From assembly GCF_043290135.1 (NCBI RefSeq), contig NC_134705.1, forward strand, positions 40,538,771-40,602,770: a stretch of DNA of 64,000 nt, read 5' to 3'. A program made the position numbers and the translations under genes. The notes beneath the pieces were generated by a model. That model was given only the letters and a program-made list of their open reading frames with translations, searched no databases and was not told the origin of the DNA. This document shows positions 30,034-43,442 of the stretch, in pieces (the first letter of the stretch is position 1; the number at the start of each line of letters is the position of its first letter). This DNA is from Rhipicephalus microplus. Lineage: Eukaryota > Arthropoda > Arachnida > Ixodida > Ixodidae.

Positions 30034-32581
30034 GGTGGTAGGTATTGTAATTAAACTGAATAAAAGATACAAGATGAAGGTAGTACAGGCTTACGCGCCT
30101 ACATCCAGCCATGATGACGCTTCAGTTGAAAGCTTCTACGAAGACGTGGAATCGGCAATGAGTAAGGTAATAACACAGTATACTATAGTGATGGGCGACT
30201 TTAATGCAAAGGTAGGGAAGAAGCAGGCTGGAGACCAGGCAGTAGGAGATTATGGCATCGGCACTAGAAACGCCAGAGGAGAGCTACTAGTAGAATTCGC
30301 AGAACGCATTAATTTGCGGATTTTGAATGCCTTCTACCGAAAACGAGAAAACCGCAAGTGGACATGGAGGAGCCCTAATGGCGAAAATAAGAACGAAATA
30401 GACTTTATAACGACTGCACACCCAGGAATCGTGCAGGATGTGGAAGTGGTTGGCAAGGTACGATGCAGTGACCACAGAATGGTACGGTCTCGAATTCGAC
30501 TAGACTTGAAGAAGGAACGACGAAAACTGATACGCAAGAAGCCAATCAATGAGCTAGCACTGAGAGGGAAAGTACAGGAATTCAGAGTGTCGCTGCAGAA
30601 CAGGTACTCGGCTCTTAGTGAAGAAACCACCCTTATCGTAGATACATTGAATGATAATCTGACGAGTATCATTACGGAGTGTGCAGTGGAAGTTGGAGGC
30701 AGGGTAGTTAGACAGGACACTGGAAAGCTTTCCCAGGAAACGAAGAACCTAATTAAGAAGCGTCAAATCATGAAAGTGTCAAGTAAAACAGACAAAATAG
30801 AACTGGCAGAGCTTTCGAAGTTGATTAATAGACGTAAAGTATGCGATGTGAGAAGGTATAACATGGAGAGAATTGAACACACTCTGAAAAACGGAAGAAG
30901 CGTCAAAGCAGTGAAGAGGAAACTTGGGATAGGCAAAAGTCGGATGTATGCACTAAGGGACAAAGAAGGCAAAATAATTACCAATATGAATAGGATAGTT
31001 AAAATAGCGGAGGAGTTTTACAGAGATCTGTACAGTAGCCGAGACAACCACGACCTTAATACTATAAGAACTAGCAGTAACCCAGATGACACCCCACCAG
31101 TAATGATAGAAGAAGTCAGAAAAGCTTTGGAGAGCATGCAAAGAGGCAAAGCTGCTGGTGAGGATCAGGTAACATCAGATCTGCTGAAAGATGGAGGACA
31201 GATTGTGTTAGAAAAACTAGCCACCCTGTTTACGAGGTGTCTCCTGACGGGAAGGGTACCAGAGTCTTGGAAGAACGCTAACATCATCTTAATACATGAG
31301 AAAGGAGATGACAAGGACTTGAAGAATTACAGGCCGATCAGCTTGCTCTCTGTAGTATACAAGCTATTTACAAAGGTAATTGCTAACAGAGTAAAGAAAA
31401 CATTAGAATTCAATCAACCAAAGGAACAAACAGGATTTCGAACAGGCTACTCAACAATTGACCACATTCATACTATCAATCAGGTAATAGAGAAATGCTC
31501 AGAGTAAAACCAACCACTATACATAGCCTTCATAGATTACGAGAAGGCATTTGATTCAGTAGAAATATCAGCCGTAATGCAGACACTGCGGAATCAGGGC
31601 GTAGATGAAGTATATATAAACATTCTGGAAGAAATCTACGGGGGATCAACTGCTACCATAGTGCTTCATAAAGAAAGCAACAGAATACCAAGCAAGAAGG
31701 GTGTAAGGCAGGGGGACACAATCTCCCCAATGCTATTTACCGCGTGCTTACAGGAGGTTTTCAGAAGCCTAGAATGGGAACAGTTAGGGATAAGAGTTAA
31801 TGGAGAATACCTTAGTAACCTGCGCTTCGCCGATGACATTGCATTGCTGAGTAACTCAGGGGACGAATTGCAACGCATGATTACGGAGTTAGACAAGGAG
31901 AGCAGAAAGGTGGGTCTTAAAATTAATCTGCAGAAAACGAAAGTAATGTAGAACAACCTCGGAAAGGAGCAGTGCTTCGAGATAGGTAATAGTGCACTTG
32001 AAGTTGTAAAAGACTATGCCTACTTAGGGCAGGTAATAACCGCAGAGCCTAACCACGAGATTGAAGTAACTAGAAGAATAAGAATGGGGTGGAGCACATT
32101 CGGCGAGCACTCTCAAATTATGACAGGTAAATTGCCACTATCCCTCAAGAGGAAGGTATATAACAGCTGTATCTTGCCGGTACTTAGCTACGGAGCACAA
32201 ACCTGGAGACTTACAAAGAGGGTTCAGCTTAAATTGAGGACGACGCAGCGAGCAATGGAAAGAAAAATGGTAGGTGTAACCTTAAGAGACAAGAAGAGAG
32301 CAGAGTGGATTAGGGGACAAACGGGGGCTAAGGATATCATAGTTGAAATAAAGAAGAGGAAATGGACATGGGCCGGGCATGTAGCGCGTAGACAGGATAA
32401 CCGCTGGTCATTACGGGTAACTAACTGGATTCCCAGAGAAGGGAAGCGGGTTAGGGGAAGACAGAAGGTTAGGTGGGCAGATGAGATTAAGAAGTTGGCG
32501 GGTATAAATTGGCAGCAGCAAGCACAGGACCGGGTTAACTGGCGGAACATGGGAGAGGCCTTTGTCCTGCAGTGGACGTAG
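30034..32581 (+). pseudogene. RTE ORF remnant, copy 2
   Basis: Endonuclease C-part (MGDFNAKVG near 30,195), RT ([25 protein letters not shown] near 31,830) and C-terminal KKRKWTWAGHVAR. The frame is open to a TAA at 31505-31507 where copy 1 has TAT AAC. Further breaks are a TAG at 31949-31951 (TAC in copy 1) and a frame change before the 32,084 segment. The first 20 codons of the open frame that starts at 29969 come from the flanking repeat and not from the LINE. Lesions differ from those of copy 1. Confidence 0.88.
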
Positions 32582-32604
32582 TCAGGCTGATGATGATGAT
32601 GATG
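30034..32604 (+). mobile_element. RTE-type LINE, copy 2, 5'-truncated
   Basis: Starts abruptly inside the endonuclease (VVGIVIKLNKRYKMK) and ends with the same 3' UTR and GAT tail as copy 1. ATACTACAA flanks it at 30025-30033 and 32605-32613, a 9-bp target duplication (the first two bases on the right could also belong to the GAT tail). Very similar to copy 1 over its whole length. Confidence 0.9.
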
Positions 32605-32989
32605 ATACTACAATGTAACGTTGACGCGTGGGAACGCTGGCCACAGCGATGCTGCGTTAGCAAAACGCGAGCACTCTGTAGTCTCACGGCAGGCGCGACC
32701 AGCGCGACCGGCGTCCGTCGGCGTGGCCCGATGACAACCGGCGTGAAATGCGAGATGCTCATTTCGCGTTTCGCGCCGATGTGTTACCCAGACAGCACTG
32801 CATTCGCCTCCTTTCGTGACGGAGGGACGCCGCACGCGCTGAAACGCGCATGCGTCAAAGCAACATATGCCAGGACCAGCGCCTGGCGGGGCAACGCCGT
32901 CATGACGCGACGAAACCAACGTGACCCGTCGTGACCGAAACGACATCACCTTCGCGCGTGCGCACCTGGTCACGTTGAAATATAGTGGC

Positions 32990-33480
32990 ACCTTGACTGT
33001 GGCATGTAGTCATGCTCTCACATGATACGCTTCTCAGGATTATTAAGTTTGCACCCATCACATACCTTCGTCATCCATTGGGGTAATGTAATACGAAATT
33101 TGGCATGTGTAGCTAGCGAAACGGCCGCGAGCGCATCAAGTGTGTAGCATGTTGTCGTGTTGGTTTACGACACGCATCTCATGATTATCATGTTTTCACC
33201 AGTCACATAACTTTGTCATCCATTCACGTACCGTAATACCGAATTTAGCATATGTGACGCTAGCGAAACGGCCGCTAGTGCATCATGAGCCTGACATGTA
33301 GTCATGTTGTTAAATGACACGCATCTCATGATTATTATGTTTGCACCAGTCACATACATTCGACATTCATTCACGTACCGTAATACCAAATTTGGTATAT
33401 GTGACGTTAGCGAAACGGCCGCGACGCATCATGATCATGGAATGTAGTCAAGTTGTTACATGACACACATGTCATAATTT
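32990..33480 (+). repeat. ~147-bp tandem units of the satellite-bearing element
   Basis: GCTAGCGAA (or GTTAGCGAA), followed by ACGGCC, starts at 33112, 33259 and 33406, exactly 147 bp apart; another unit is at 29986. Each unit also has CATGATTATCATGTT-like and TCACGTACCGTAATACC-like segments. Confidence 0.85.
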
Positions 33481-33736
33481 TCATGTTAGGATCTGTCGCT
33501 TGTGTTCGCCATGCAATCATGTTTTGCAACTAGTTTTGCAACGTGTCATGTGAACGAAACCACCGCAAAAGCAGCAGGACCATGAAATCTAAACCATGAC
33601 ATTCATGACATACATGTCCTAGTTTTCATGTTATGACTAGTCAAATATGCTCGTCATAGAATAATGTAGTGCCCTACCAAGTTTGGTATCGGTACCATTT
33701 TCGACATGGCCAGAAGAACTGAAAGTCGTAGGTGGC

Positions 33737-33815
<79 letters not shown>

Positions 33816-33816
33816 G

Positions 33817-33874
<58 letters not shown>
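33737..33874 (+). repeat. TAGA/GATA microsatellite
   Basis: About 34 tetranucleotide units with one interruption (GATAGGTAGAT near 33,815). It lies at the same place in the host element as the TATC array of copy 2. Confidence 0.98.
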
Positions 33875-34309
33875 CGCTGAAAGTCGCCGAAGTTCGCAAA
33901 GAAATGCTTCGCATTTAAAAAACTTGGCCCATTCCCAGTCCGGGTATTGCCGGGCAGGCCAATTACGTTCCTAAAATTCCTCAACCTAGAATGATATCTT
34001 TATCGAGCTAAGAATGAAGACCCCATAAATCGGATGTCATCAGATGCATTAAGAACTGTAAAAGTACACGAAACACGTTAACACGGCCGAGGGCTAGTAT
34101 AACTATAGCTTGGTGACTTATCTCATGCAGTACACAACCTCAATACTAGTTCTCAGAAGGCCAGTTCTCCCGCTACCTATAGAACTGCATGGTCAGCACA
34201 ATTATAGGAAAAGAAGTTCGTAAGTATTTGGCAACTAACTTATGCACTTTCGAGCGCATTTTACTACCTTCGCAGCATCTCTTTACTATAGCCAGCAACT
34301 AGTAAAGCT

Positions 34310-34545
34310 TGAAACTTCTGCTGTTACTAACCAAAAAAGCTTTCTTGGTCTTTTTACAGTAAAAGCTGTTATGAGATCTCCTTTCGGGTCACGCGCCGTT
34401 GCATGCTGTTCGGCGCCGCCGCCGGTGTCCGTAACCACATCGCGCGAAATTATAAAAAATACCTTGCACCAATGGCACAATGGGGCTCAAACTCGGGTCC
34501 GCTGGGTGCCAGCCCAGTATTCTACCACTTAGCTACCCCGATTTT
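34310..34545 (-). repeat. tRNA-derived SINE-like repeat, family C
   Basis: Minus strand from 34540: a GGGGTAGCTAAGTGGTAGAA A box, an anticodon-like arm CTGGG..CCCAG, and a B-box-like GAGTTTGAGCCCC. The body has ATTTCGCGCGATGTGGTTAC and CGGCGGCGGCGCCG. The anticodon loop is one base short, so it is not a working tRNA. Confidence 0.55.
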
Positions 34546-34559
34546 TTTTCTTTATTGAT

Positions 34560-36940
34560 GAGCTACCCCAGTGCTTGTGACTTGTTGCCAAACTTGCCTT
34601 AAGCAGGCTTGATGTTGGCAATGCAATGGCGCTAATACGACTTATAAAGCGTTTTAAAACAGCGAAAGAACAACCAGTCATCGCACAATGCGATTAGCAT
34701 AACAAGTGGGCCGTCCAATGCTCCAACTCGTTGCAGAAGCTTGCTCTTGTTTCCCTATTAACTGTGGCGCATACCCACTACAGCCATAATTCCTCATCGT
34801 CGTCATCCGCGGCATGGTCAATTGGCACAAAATTCCTTGCAAGCGTTTAGCGGATACCACGCTTCTAAGAAGAATGACGAAAAATAGCAAATGCCAGCCT
34901 ACTACCCAAAAGTTTATTATTAATGCCACAGTGGGTACCAAGCAAAAGTGTGCTTGCAGTAGGTACTCAATGAGTTCTGGAAAGGCTCTGAGAGGCGGCT
35001 CAGCACACAGGTCTGGCGTTTTTAAATAGGGAACTACTAAACCTCATACTTTACCAGATGTCTCGTCAACACCACCGTCTATCTTGCAGTAGTCGTGACA
35101 CTCATTAGAACCATTTGCACCAACCTTAATTTTGTCAATTACCTTGGAATAAAAATTTCGTCCAAGGTTATGACACACATATATCATCGTGATATGGCAG
35201 TTTGCATGCACATATAAACGCATGTTATCTAACGATCCAGCAATCTATTAACAAGTAGAGTCAGTACTATTCACTAACTACTTGGCAAGCTAGCAAGTTT
35301 CGCTAACCTGCATTTTACTATCTTCACTTACTAGGAGGTTAGTGATTTTTAGACAAGTTTACTGTTATTATTTAGTTGGCGTATATGCAAACTTTCTTTT
35401 TTCTAAGAGTGCATGTTTGGACGAATGGTCTTGTTTTAATATGTTTAAGCTTAAATGTGTTAATTCCAAAATGAGGACTTAGCGAATCGTCGGGTAGAGA
35501 TTCTGAGAGGCGCCGTCTTTTGTAACGTGTAGTCGCTGGCTTTGGCTGGCACCTCGAACGAATTCTTTCAAAACTCTGTTCTATCTTTCTTTGTATGGTT
35601 CTTCTTGTACAGCCGTTCAAAGGGTTCATCGTGTACGAATGTGGGCTACGCTGACCTACAGACCTTTGCAAGAGAGTTTCGGGCAAAGGCACCCATGTGT
35701 GCAGCTAGGGGGACAGTACTGAAAAAAAAAAGGGGGGGGGGTATATGTGGAGAGACAGTGCGCAAGCTTGCATGCTGTAAACACAAGCATCGCACCAGCG
35801 TCAATACGCATCACAACTTATAGAAGAGCTTTTTCGAATATGCGTCCGAGTGGTCGATAGCGCCAGAAGCAAAAAGAAAGTGGAGGATGGCGAGACAGGC
35901 GGCTGCAGCAAGTATGGCGCCACCGTAGTGCTGAATGACGGATACCATGCCACAGAGGCGTGGTTACGCAAAGCATAGAAAAAACTTCAAAGAAACACAT
36001 GCTATATAAATAGAGAATAATAGTACGTACGTTGCTTACAAATGCATCATGCCTGTAAGTCTTTTTAAATGACTGTTTTAGTGTTAAGTTCGAGGGTCAG
36101 ACTTGCTTATGTTTGAAGTTTGAAAAATAAGACGTCGGCCGAATTGTGCTCTATTTTCGGAAAAAGACGTGATTCCATTCCACGCAAACTGCGCTTAATT
36201 AGATTCCCATTTCACTTCTCCAAGCTTTGTCGCCATTTCATCCCGGTGTCGCGATAAATGTGGAATCATTCTGGATTCATTCCGATTCCAGAGTGGCAAC
36301 TCTGCAGCACTGGTTGACAACACCGTTGCTACGCGCGCAGGCGTGCGCACAAGGGGGGGGGGGGGGTGCACTTTACCCTGGTCACTTAGGATGGGCGGGG
36401 GCCCAATATCTGCCGTATACATTGACTGAATAGGCAGGGGGCAGCCCCCCCCCCCCCCTGAAGGGTAACTCTGCGCTGTATAAGAAGGTGAGCGTGTGGC
36501 AGAACATCACCGCGCGATCCACTCGGCTCTTCATATTCTGCAACTGTTGTTGACCATTGCTTCACGGTTGAAGCAGGCTATGTTGTAAGCACACTTTTAT
36601 GCATTGTTGTAGAATACTCTGTTCTCGCCTTTTCTGCCCAGTGCCCTCCAATTACCTGCACTCTTAAGAAAGGCAGTAGTACTTGCTAGTTTTTTGGGTA
36701 GTTAAATGCTTGTTACTTGTATTCTTACATGTGTTGTAACTAGACCTGTGCGCCTGTACTAAAACTGCCTGCGGTGGTGCGTCGACGGTGCGGGTTCCAT
36801 CGAATCAGTAGCGGCCTGGAGCGGGATAAGGGGGGGGGGGGGGTTGGATCAATATTCAGGAGTTGGGGGGCATAGAAGCTTGTTTTTCGTATATTGAAAA
36901 AAAAAATCTCTTTCCCTGAAAGGGCGAAGCTCTTAGCCTG
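34560..36940. other. No gene recognised
   Basis: Short open frames only. Contains homopolymer G or C runs at 35,733, 36,353, 36,447 and 36,831, and a GGAATCATTCTGGATTCATTCC-type inverted motif near 36,265. Confidence 0.4.
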
Positions 36941-36949
36941 ATAGGTGCA

Positions 36950-37260
36950 TGAATTTATGTTATTTATTGAAAATGCTGCTCTCTCTGTTTTCAAATATAG
37001 CCAGTGTAAATAAAAATGTTCAGCACCGTGAAAAAGTACAATTTAACAAAATACCTTTTTACGCAATTCGCTTTTTACAATTTCCCAGCACCCAGTCTGC
37101 GCAGATACCCATCAAGCTCATTCCAAAAACGCACATTACGCAGAAAATAAAACAAAAACTAAAGAAAACGAAAACAATTCAGAATTGATCTAACGGGCCC
37201 AATATTTGGAAGATCAAATCACCAGGTGCGGTGTGCAGAAGGCGCGACGATGGATATGGG
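36950..37260 (-). repeat. Possible C-terminal LINE remnant
   Basis: The minus strand reads ...LRNVRFWNELDGYLRRLG near 37,140-37,080, resembling the VRxWNxLP motif at the end of some LINE ORF2 proteins; it is then full of stops. Weak. Confidence 0.25.
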
Positions 37261-37498
37261 TGCCATAGAATACTCTAACCTGTGTGAACTATATTATGCA
37301 GAAAGATGAAACGATTGCAAATGTGCCGATTTTCGAGGGAGGCTGCATCGATACAACATGCACATGCGAAATAGACGAGGAATGGTGCATGGTCATAGCG
37401 ACGAAATGTAGGCAGTATCGCTTTTTCAAAGATTCTAACGTAGTTATGTCATGTTTGGGGTGAGCCAATGAAACGCATATTCGAGGCACACGAAGCCC

Positions 37499-37736
37499 CG
37501 CCGCAGTGGTCTAGTGGCTGAGGTACTCGGCTGCTGACCCACAGGTCACGGGATCAAATCCCGGCTGCGACAGCTGCATTTTTGATGGAGGTAAAAATGC
37601 TATAGGCCCGTGTGCTCATCTAGGGGTGCACTTTAAGTATTAGCCCAAGTGGTTGAAATTTCCGGAGCCCTCCACTACGGCACTTATTTCAATCAATGAT
37701 GATTTTGGGACTACAAACCCCACACATTATTATGGA
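37499..37736 (+). repeat. SINE family A, complete copy with tRNA-like head
   Basis: tRNA-like head with A box GTGGTCTAGTGGCTGAGGT and B box GGTCACGGGATCAAATCCC (37505-37563). The body TAGGCCCGTGTGCTCA, GGTGCACTTTAAG and TTTCCGGAGCCCTCCACTACG follows, then the tail ACAAACCCCACACATTATT. Confidence 0.85.
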
Positions 37737-38046
37737 GTCTCACTAAAGCCTTCTGTGATGTCAGTCAGCATTTTTTGTCGAGTTGCCTAATTCGTTACCG
37801 CGAGAGAACGGGAAGAACATTGTTGCTTGTTTGAAAAGTGCTCCAGCATACATTGCAGCAAACCAAATTATGAATAATGAAATTCCATTTCCAAAACATA
37901 CAAGTTGGAGAGCAAAAATATTTTTGAATTAATAAAAGTGTCAAAAGTGTGTAATATTTCGCAGTCAGGTGGTAAACAGTGCGATAAAAACACTACATGG
38001 GCAAAAATATTCAGAAGTAAAATCAGAATTAACCTTTTGAAGGATC

Positions 38047-38242
38047 ATGATTTGTGAGATTTAACGTCCCTAAACCACCATATGCTTATGTGAGACCGGA
38101 AATTTCGACCAGCTGGTGTCCCACGGGCCTACGGCATTTTCGATCGATAATGCAGCCGCCGCAGCCGGGATACAATCCCGTGAACTGGAGTCAGTTGCCT
38201 CGTACCATAGCCTTTAGACCACCGCGGTGGGGCACCTGTTGA
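38047..38242 (-). repeat. SINE family A, internally deleted copy
   Basis: Reverse orientation; body (CCACCATATGCTTATG, CCACGGGCCTACGGCATTTTC) and tRNA-like head (GCAGCCGGGATACAATCCCG ... CCGCGGTGGGG). The middle (the GGGTTCTTTAACGTGCACCC region) is missing. Confidence 0.8.
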
Positions 38243-38399
38243 AGAATAACGACCCAGTAAAATGAAGTGTTCTAGAATCTTTCTATTAACATTTACAACA
38301 AAAATGAAACCGAGGTGCCGCTATATTGTTCGTGCCATGCGGTGAAGCATTGTTGAATTTTCGTGAGACATAAACGAGCTCGTACACCTTTCTCATTTT

Positions 38400-39835
<1,436 letters not shown>

Positions 39836-40448
39836 GAGAGTCTGCAGGCGTTCCATTATAGATGAATGCCCGTGAGGGGAATGATTCCTCTATAAATTAT
39901 ATGTCTAAATTGGCTTCAATATGCGACCTCTCTCACTGTAGGTTGGCGTTCCAATATATACATTCAAGTATGTTTATTGGTATATTTGCAGATAGAGAAA
40001 GAAAGAAAAAGATCGCACGCAGTCTTGAAACATATCGCGCCACTCCGTAGTGAGGTGCCGAGACAGGCTGTGACATTCCTGTCTTGAGAAGCTCTGCAGC
40101 ACGCTGCGGCACACCGGGTCCTAACGACGCGTGGACCTCGCACGGCACAAGAGTAGCTCTGAGATTAGGCGTATAAATGTCAGCATATACAGGCTTGCGG
40201 TGGAGGAGTGATGCCGGAGACAAAAACAATTACTGAACAGATGCGGATGTCCCAGGGTGACGCAAAACACCGCCGCCACGAGAGCTTGAAGATGAGATGC
40301 TGTCATATTCAGACTGAAAGCTCGTCATCATTCAATTCGGATGCAGTTGCAAGGCAATTTCGAGCGGCGCGTGCCGTTTCCCAGCCAGTATCGACTGCGC
40401 ATGACGGATAGCGACAACGGACACTCGATGCGGCCTTGTGTCTGATCC
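39836..40448. other. No gene recognised
   Basis: Flank between the satellite-bearing element and the LINE; only short frames. Confidence 0.4.
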
Positions 40449-41625
40449 TTGTCCACGGAACTGGCTCTCCTCACACAAAAAGAACTCATACTTAACTCAT
40501 TTAAAAAGAAACTGTTAACACTGGGTGTTTTTATTGACTATTCCAAAGCGTTCGATAGAATCAACCACGAAGTACTCTATGCAAAATTGCGTCATTATGG
40601 TTTTCGGGGAACCCCACCTGACTTTCTGAAATTTTATTTTTCACAAAGAAAGCAATCTGTAGTTATAAATGACAGCCAATCCTCCCTACTAACCATAACG
40701 TCAGGTGTACCTCAGGGCAGCATATTAGAGCCCCTATACTGTTTATTATTTATATAAACGACATAACAAGTGTCAGCAAATATGTGGACTTTATAATTTA
40801 TGCAGCTGACACTAGTATATTTTTTCATGCTAATGATTTAGGTAAGCTTGCAGACTCAGCCAACAACATTCTTAACGACATCTTCATATGGAGTACTGCA
40901 AATTATTTAATGATCAACACAAAAAATTCCAAAGCTGTGGTATTCGCACCGGTTCAGAAGGCTGTCTGTCGTGGTTTGGATATATATCTCGGGCCCGAAA
41001 AATTGAGGTTGTCAAAGAAGTTTCATCATTAGGAGTAATTTTTAATGAAAATCTTAATTGGGACGAACACGTTAATAAGGTAACTAGAAATATAGCTAGG
41101 ACGTGTGGTGCTCTCTCTAAACTTCGACAGATACTTCCAGCAAACATTAAACTTTTACTCTATAATACGTTGTTTTCATCCCACATTAACTATTGTAGTC
41201 TAGTGTGGGCAGATACATCTAAAGCAAATCGGAACAAAATATTTTTACTGCAGAAAAAAGCGATTCGTCATATTGCAAACGTACCGTACGACGCACATAC
41301 AAGTCATTTATTCAGAGAATATAAGATTTTACCGATCGATCACATACACAGTTTCAACCTTATTGTGAAATACAAACAAAGCTTGCTATCAAACAACGCT
41401 TGTTTTCTTAAACTGTGTAACTTCAGAAAAAATACACAATCGTATTATGACATTCCGAAAAGGCCTTCCTGGTTCGTTCCTTATTCGCGAACTAATCACG
41501 GTTTGAGAAGATTTGAACACTGTATTCCAGCTTGTTTTAACATGTTTGAAAATAAAAACATCGACATCTTTGATATACATAAAAAACAACTTAAGAACCT
41601 TCTCATCCAAAATGGCGGCGTGTAG
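40449..41625 (+). pseudogene. LINE reverse transcriptase C-terminal half
   Basis: RT palm with FIDYSKAFDRINHEVL (about 40,530-40,577), SGVPQGSIL (about 40,703-40,730) and YAADT in place of the usual YADDT (about 40,799), so one catalytic Asp is Ala. The thumb and C-terminal region follow (LGVIFNENLNWDEHV, YCSLVWADTSKANRNKIFLLQKKAIRHI, NHGLRRFEHCIPACFNMF), ending with a stop at 41623-41625. Three frames are needed, changing near 40,757 and 41,030. Sequence type fits CR1/L2/Jockey-group elements. Confidence 0.85.
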
Positions 41626-42235
41626 TTTAGCTTCTTCTAGTTGTTCGGCTACAGTACTATATGTAAAAGAAACACCCTATAATAGTGCTCGTGTGTAACA
41701 TGGCATCCTATGATGTTTGCTTTCTTTGACATTTTTTTTTCGTTGCTTTTTTTTTCGAGTAAAACATGCAACACTTCACTCGACAGTGTTTCCCTTGTGC
41801 ATTAAAACTCGTGCTTTTCGCATACCCAGTGTTGTAAACGTTGTATAACCATTTTGTAATACTTTGGTAGCCGTTTAGCAACGTGTGCATTGTTTCATGA
41901 TTGACCGCACGCTGTTTTCTTTTGTTTTTTGTTGTTTTTCTCTCTTTGTGGTTTGCTTATTTTATGTAAACCTGAAAATGATGTAATTTTGATGCCTTTT
42001 CTTTTTATTTCCTAATTTCTTGAAGTTTTGAAAATCGACGTCAAATTGTTTTCTATGTTTTGTGCTCTGCAGATTTTTGTAATGCCAAGTGAAAAGGGGT
42101 AGGAGCCTCGTCAAGCTGCTAACATAGCAGCTTTTTGCTCTTATCCTTGCGTTTTCTTTTTCGCAACTCTGTGAAGAAAATGCTCAATAAAACTGAAACT
42201 GAACTGAAAACTGAAACTGAAACTGATATAAGAAT
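40449..42235 (+). mobile_element. 5'-truncated CR1/Jockey-like LINE
   Basis: Starts within the RT and runs to a short-repeat tail (AATAAAACTGAAACTGAACTG at 42187-42207 and on to about 42,226). The 3' UTR holds a GAGCCTCGTCAAGCTGCTAACATAGCAGC stem-like region (42,106-42,134). The poly(A) signal AATAAA overlaps the tail. Confidence 0.85.
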
Positions 42236-42324
42236 ACAAACAAAACCAAAGCTGTTGGAAGATCGCTGAAAGGCTACATCCACACTTCATACACGCGGTG
42301 AATCTTCGGAGTTTTTTTTTCTCT

Positions 42325-42430
42325 TTTTATTGTGATAGCAATTATATAGACACTTTCGGCTGGATTTTGCTGCCAGCGTCGGCGTCGATGTCATGCACCG
42401 TATATGTATACGTATATCTGTATATATGAA
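42325..42430 (+). repeat. Dispersed repeat piece, shared with 59.5 kb
   Basis: TTTTTATTGTGATAGCAATTATATAGAC and CATGCACCGTATATGTATACG are found in reverse complement at 59520-59640 in the same order. Confidence 0.7.
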
Positions 42431-43129
42431 AACTCAAGAAAAAAAAAAATGGCCCAGTATCTGCATGTTATCTGCAAATGTAATCGAGAGACGATAGTCT
42501 TGCGTGTGGAGAGAGTGAACAAAACATTTATTTGATGTCCTGTGCAAGAAAATTGGTGACTGGTACTCTGGAGGCGCTGCGTTAGACTGCTTCGAGCGTG
42601 CAGCGGAGGCGAACGAGCGCATCAAGTCACGTCACACGTGAGACATCAGCGCCATCTGGCATTTTTTTAAGAAAACGATGCGCGTCGCTCTGACACGGGT
42701 GTGCACGCCCGTCTCAGAGGTGATAAGGTGTAGAACGCAAGGCGACGGGTAGGTGCCACCACTGTCTTGTTTTAGGAAAGCGTTGAAAACCCTCTCCTTT
42801 TAGTGCAAGCATTGCATGGTCAGCACAGTGTGATAAGCACTACGGTCCTTAAAATTACTTATGTATGCCTTTTCTAGTAAAAGACGCACATGCAGAATAT
42901 ATACGTCTTGTTATGGTGCCCCAGACATGCGCAATAATTGCTTTTTAATTGACAATTGCAGACGTATGAACGCTAAATCTTGAGAAACATTGGTGGGTGC
43001 TTGGGTGCTGTGGACGGAGTTGGCCGTTTCAAGTACCTGGCGGCGTTAATAGTGGAGAAACCGACAAATGTACAGACAGACAGATTAAAATTTTTGCGTC
43101 GAAGGTCTCCAAAAAAGACTATCGTCTTT

Positions 43130-43325
43130 AAAAGAACCACAGGAAAACGCTCTGGCACGCGGAATTGAACATCGGACCTCTGCGTCGTGAAAGCGACGCG
43201 TTAACCACTGAGCCACCTGGAGCACATCCTTCACCGTTGAAACGACAAGCTACTTATATCTACCACTTACCACTGCTTACGAGTCTCTCGGAGGGAATTG
43301 TGTTTTCAGCAATACCAGTGAGATG
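43130..43325 (-). repeat. tRNA-derived SINE-like repeat, family D (copy 1)
   Basis: Minus strand: A box GGTGGCTCAGTGGTTAACG, an arm GTCG-CTTTCA-CGAC, and a B-box-like GATGTTCAATTCC (43,215-43,150). The neighbouring TATCTACCACTTACC and TGTTTTCAGCA segments recur beside the copy at 59.3 kb, so they belong to the same repeat. Confidence 0.6.
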
Positions 43326-43442
43326 GCGCAAAGAGGTTCGCGTCACCTCCATCGAGGTCTCTCGATTCTGCCCCTCCACCATACATACATCGATGTCTCT
43401 CGATTCTGCCCCTCGACGCCCCTTGGCGGCTCTGCGCTATTG

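Larger units (their letters stand above)
30021..32987. mobile_element. TIR element (~390 bp net) split by an RTE insertion
   Basis: Left end CAGTATACTACAATGTAACG and right end (reverse complement) CACTATATTTCAACGTGACC are about 70% alike as inverted repeats. The body (32614-32987) is GC-rich and non-coding, although an open frame on each strand crosses it. It sits within the 147-bp unit array. Target duplication is not clear, so the exact borders are approximate. Confidence 0.5.
29735..33922 (+). mobile_element. Satellite-bearing repeat element, copy 1 (interrupted)
   Basis: Begins near ATATGCGAAGCACGAATGAGG (29,770) and ends near AAATGCTTCGCATTT (33,907). The ends share the inverted motif ATGCGAAGCA. 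The body is a series of ~147-bp units followed by a long TAGA microsatellite. The first units (to 30,020) and the rest (from 32,990) are separated by a TIR element carrying an RTE. A second copy in inverse orientation lies at 38.4-39.8 kb and shares both flanks and the unit sequence. No protein is encoded. The class is unknown; the layout recalls DINE-1/Helentron-type non-autonomous elements but terminal signals were not proven. Confidence 0.6.

Noticed and set aside
32572..32991. Open frames on both strands (120 and 127 codons)
   Set aside because: GC-rich non-coding TIR element; the frames run across the RTE junction or have no motif.
32990..33480. CRISPR-like array
   Set aside because: Repeats are contiguous 147-bp units with no short repeat/spacer alternation, in eukaryotic DNA.
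42640..42660. Second CTCF-like site (AGCGCCATCTGGC)
   Set aside because: Matches only half of the core; not reported as a feature.
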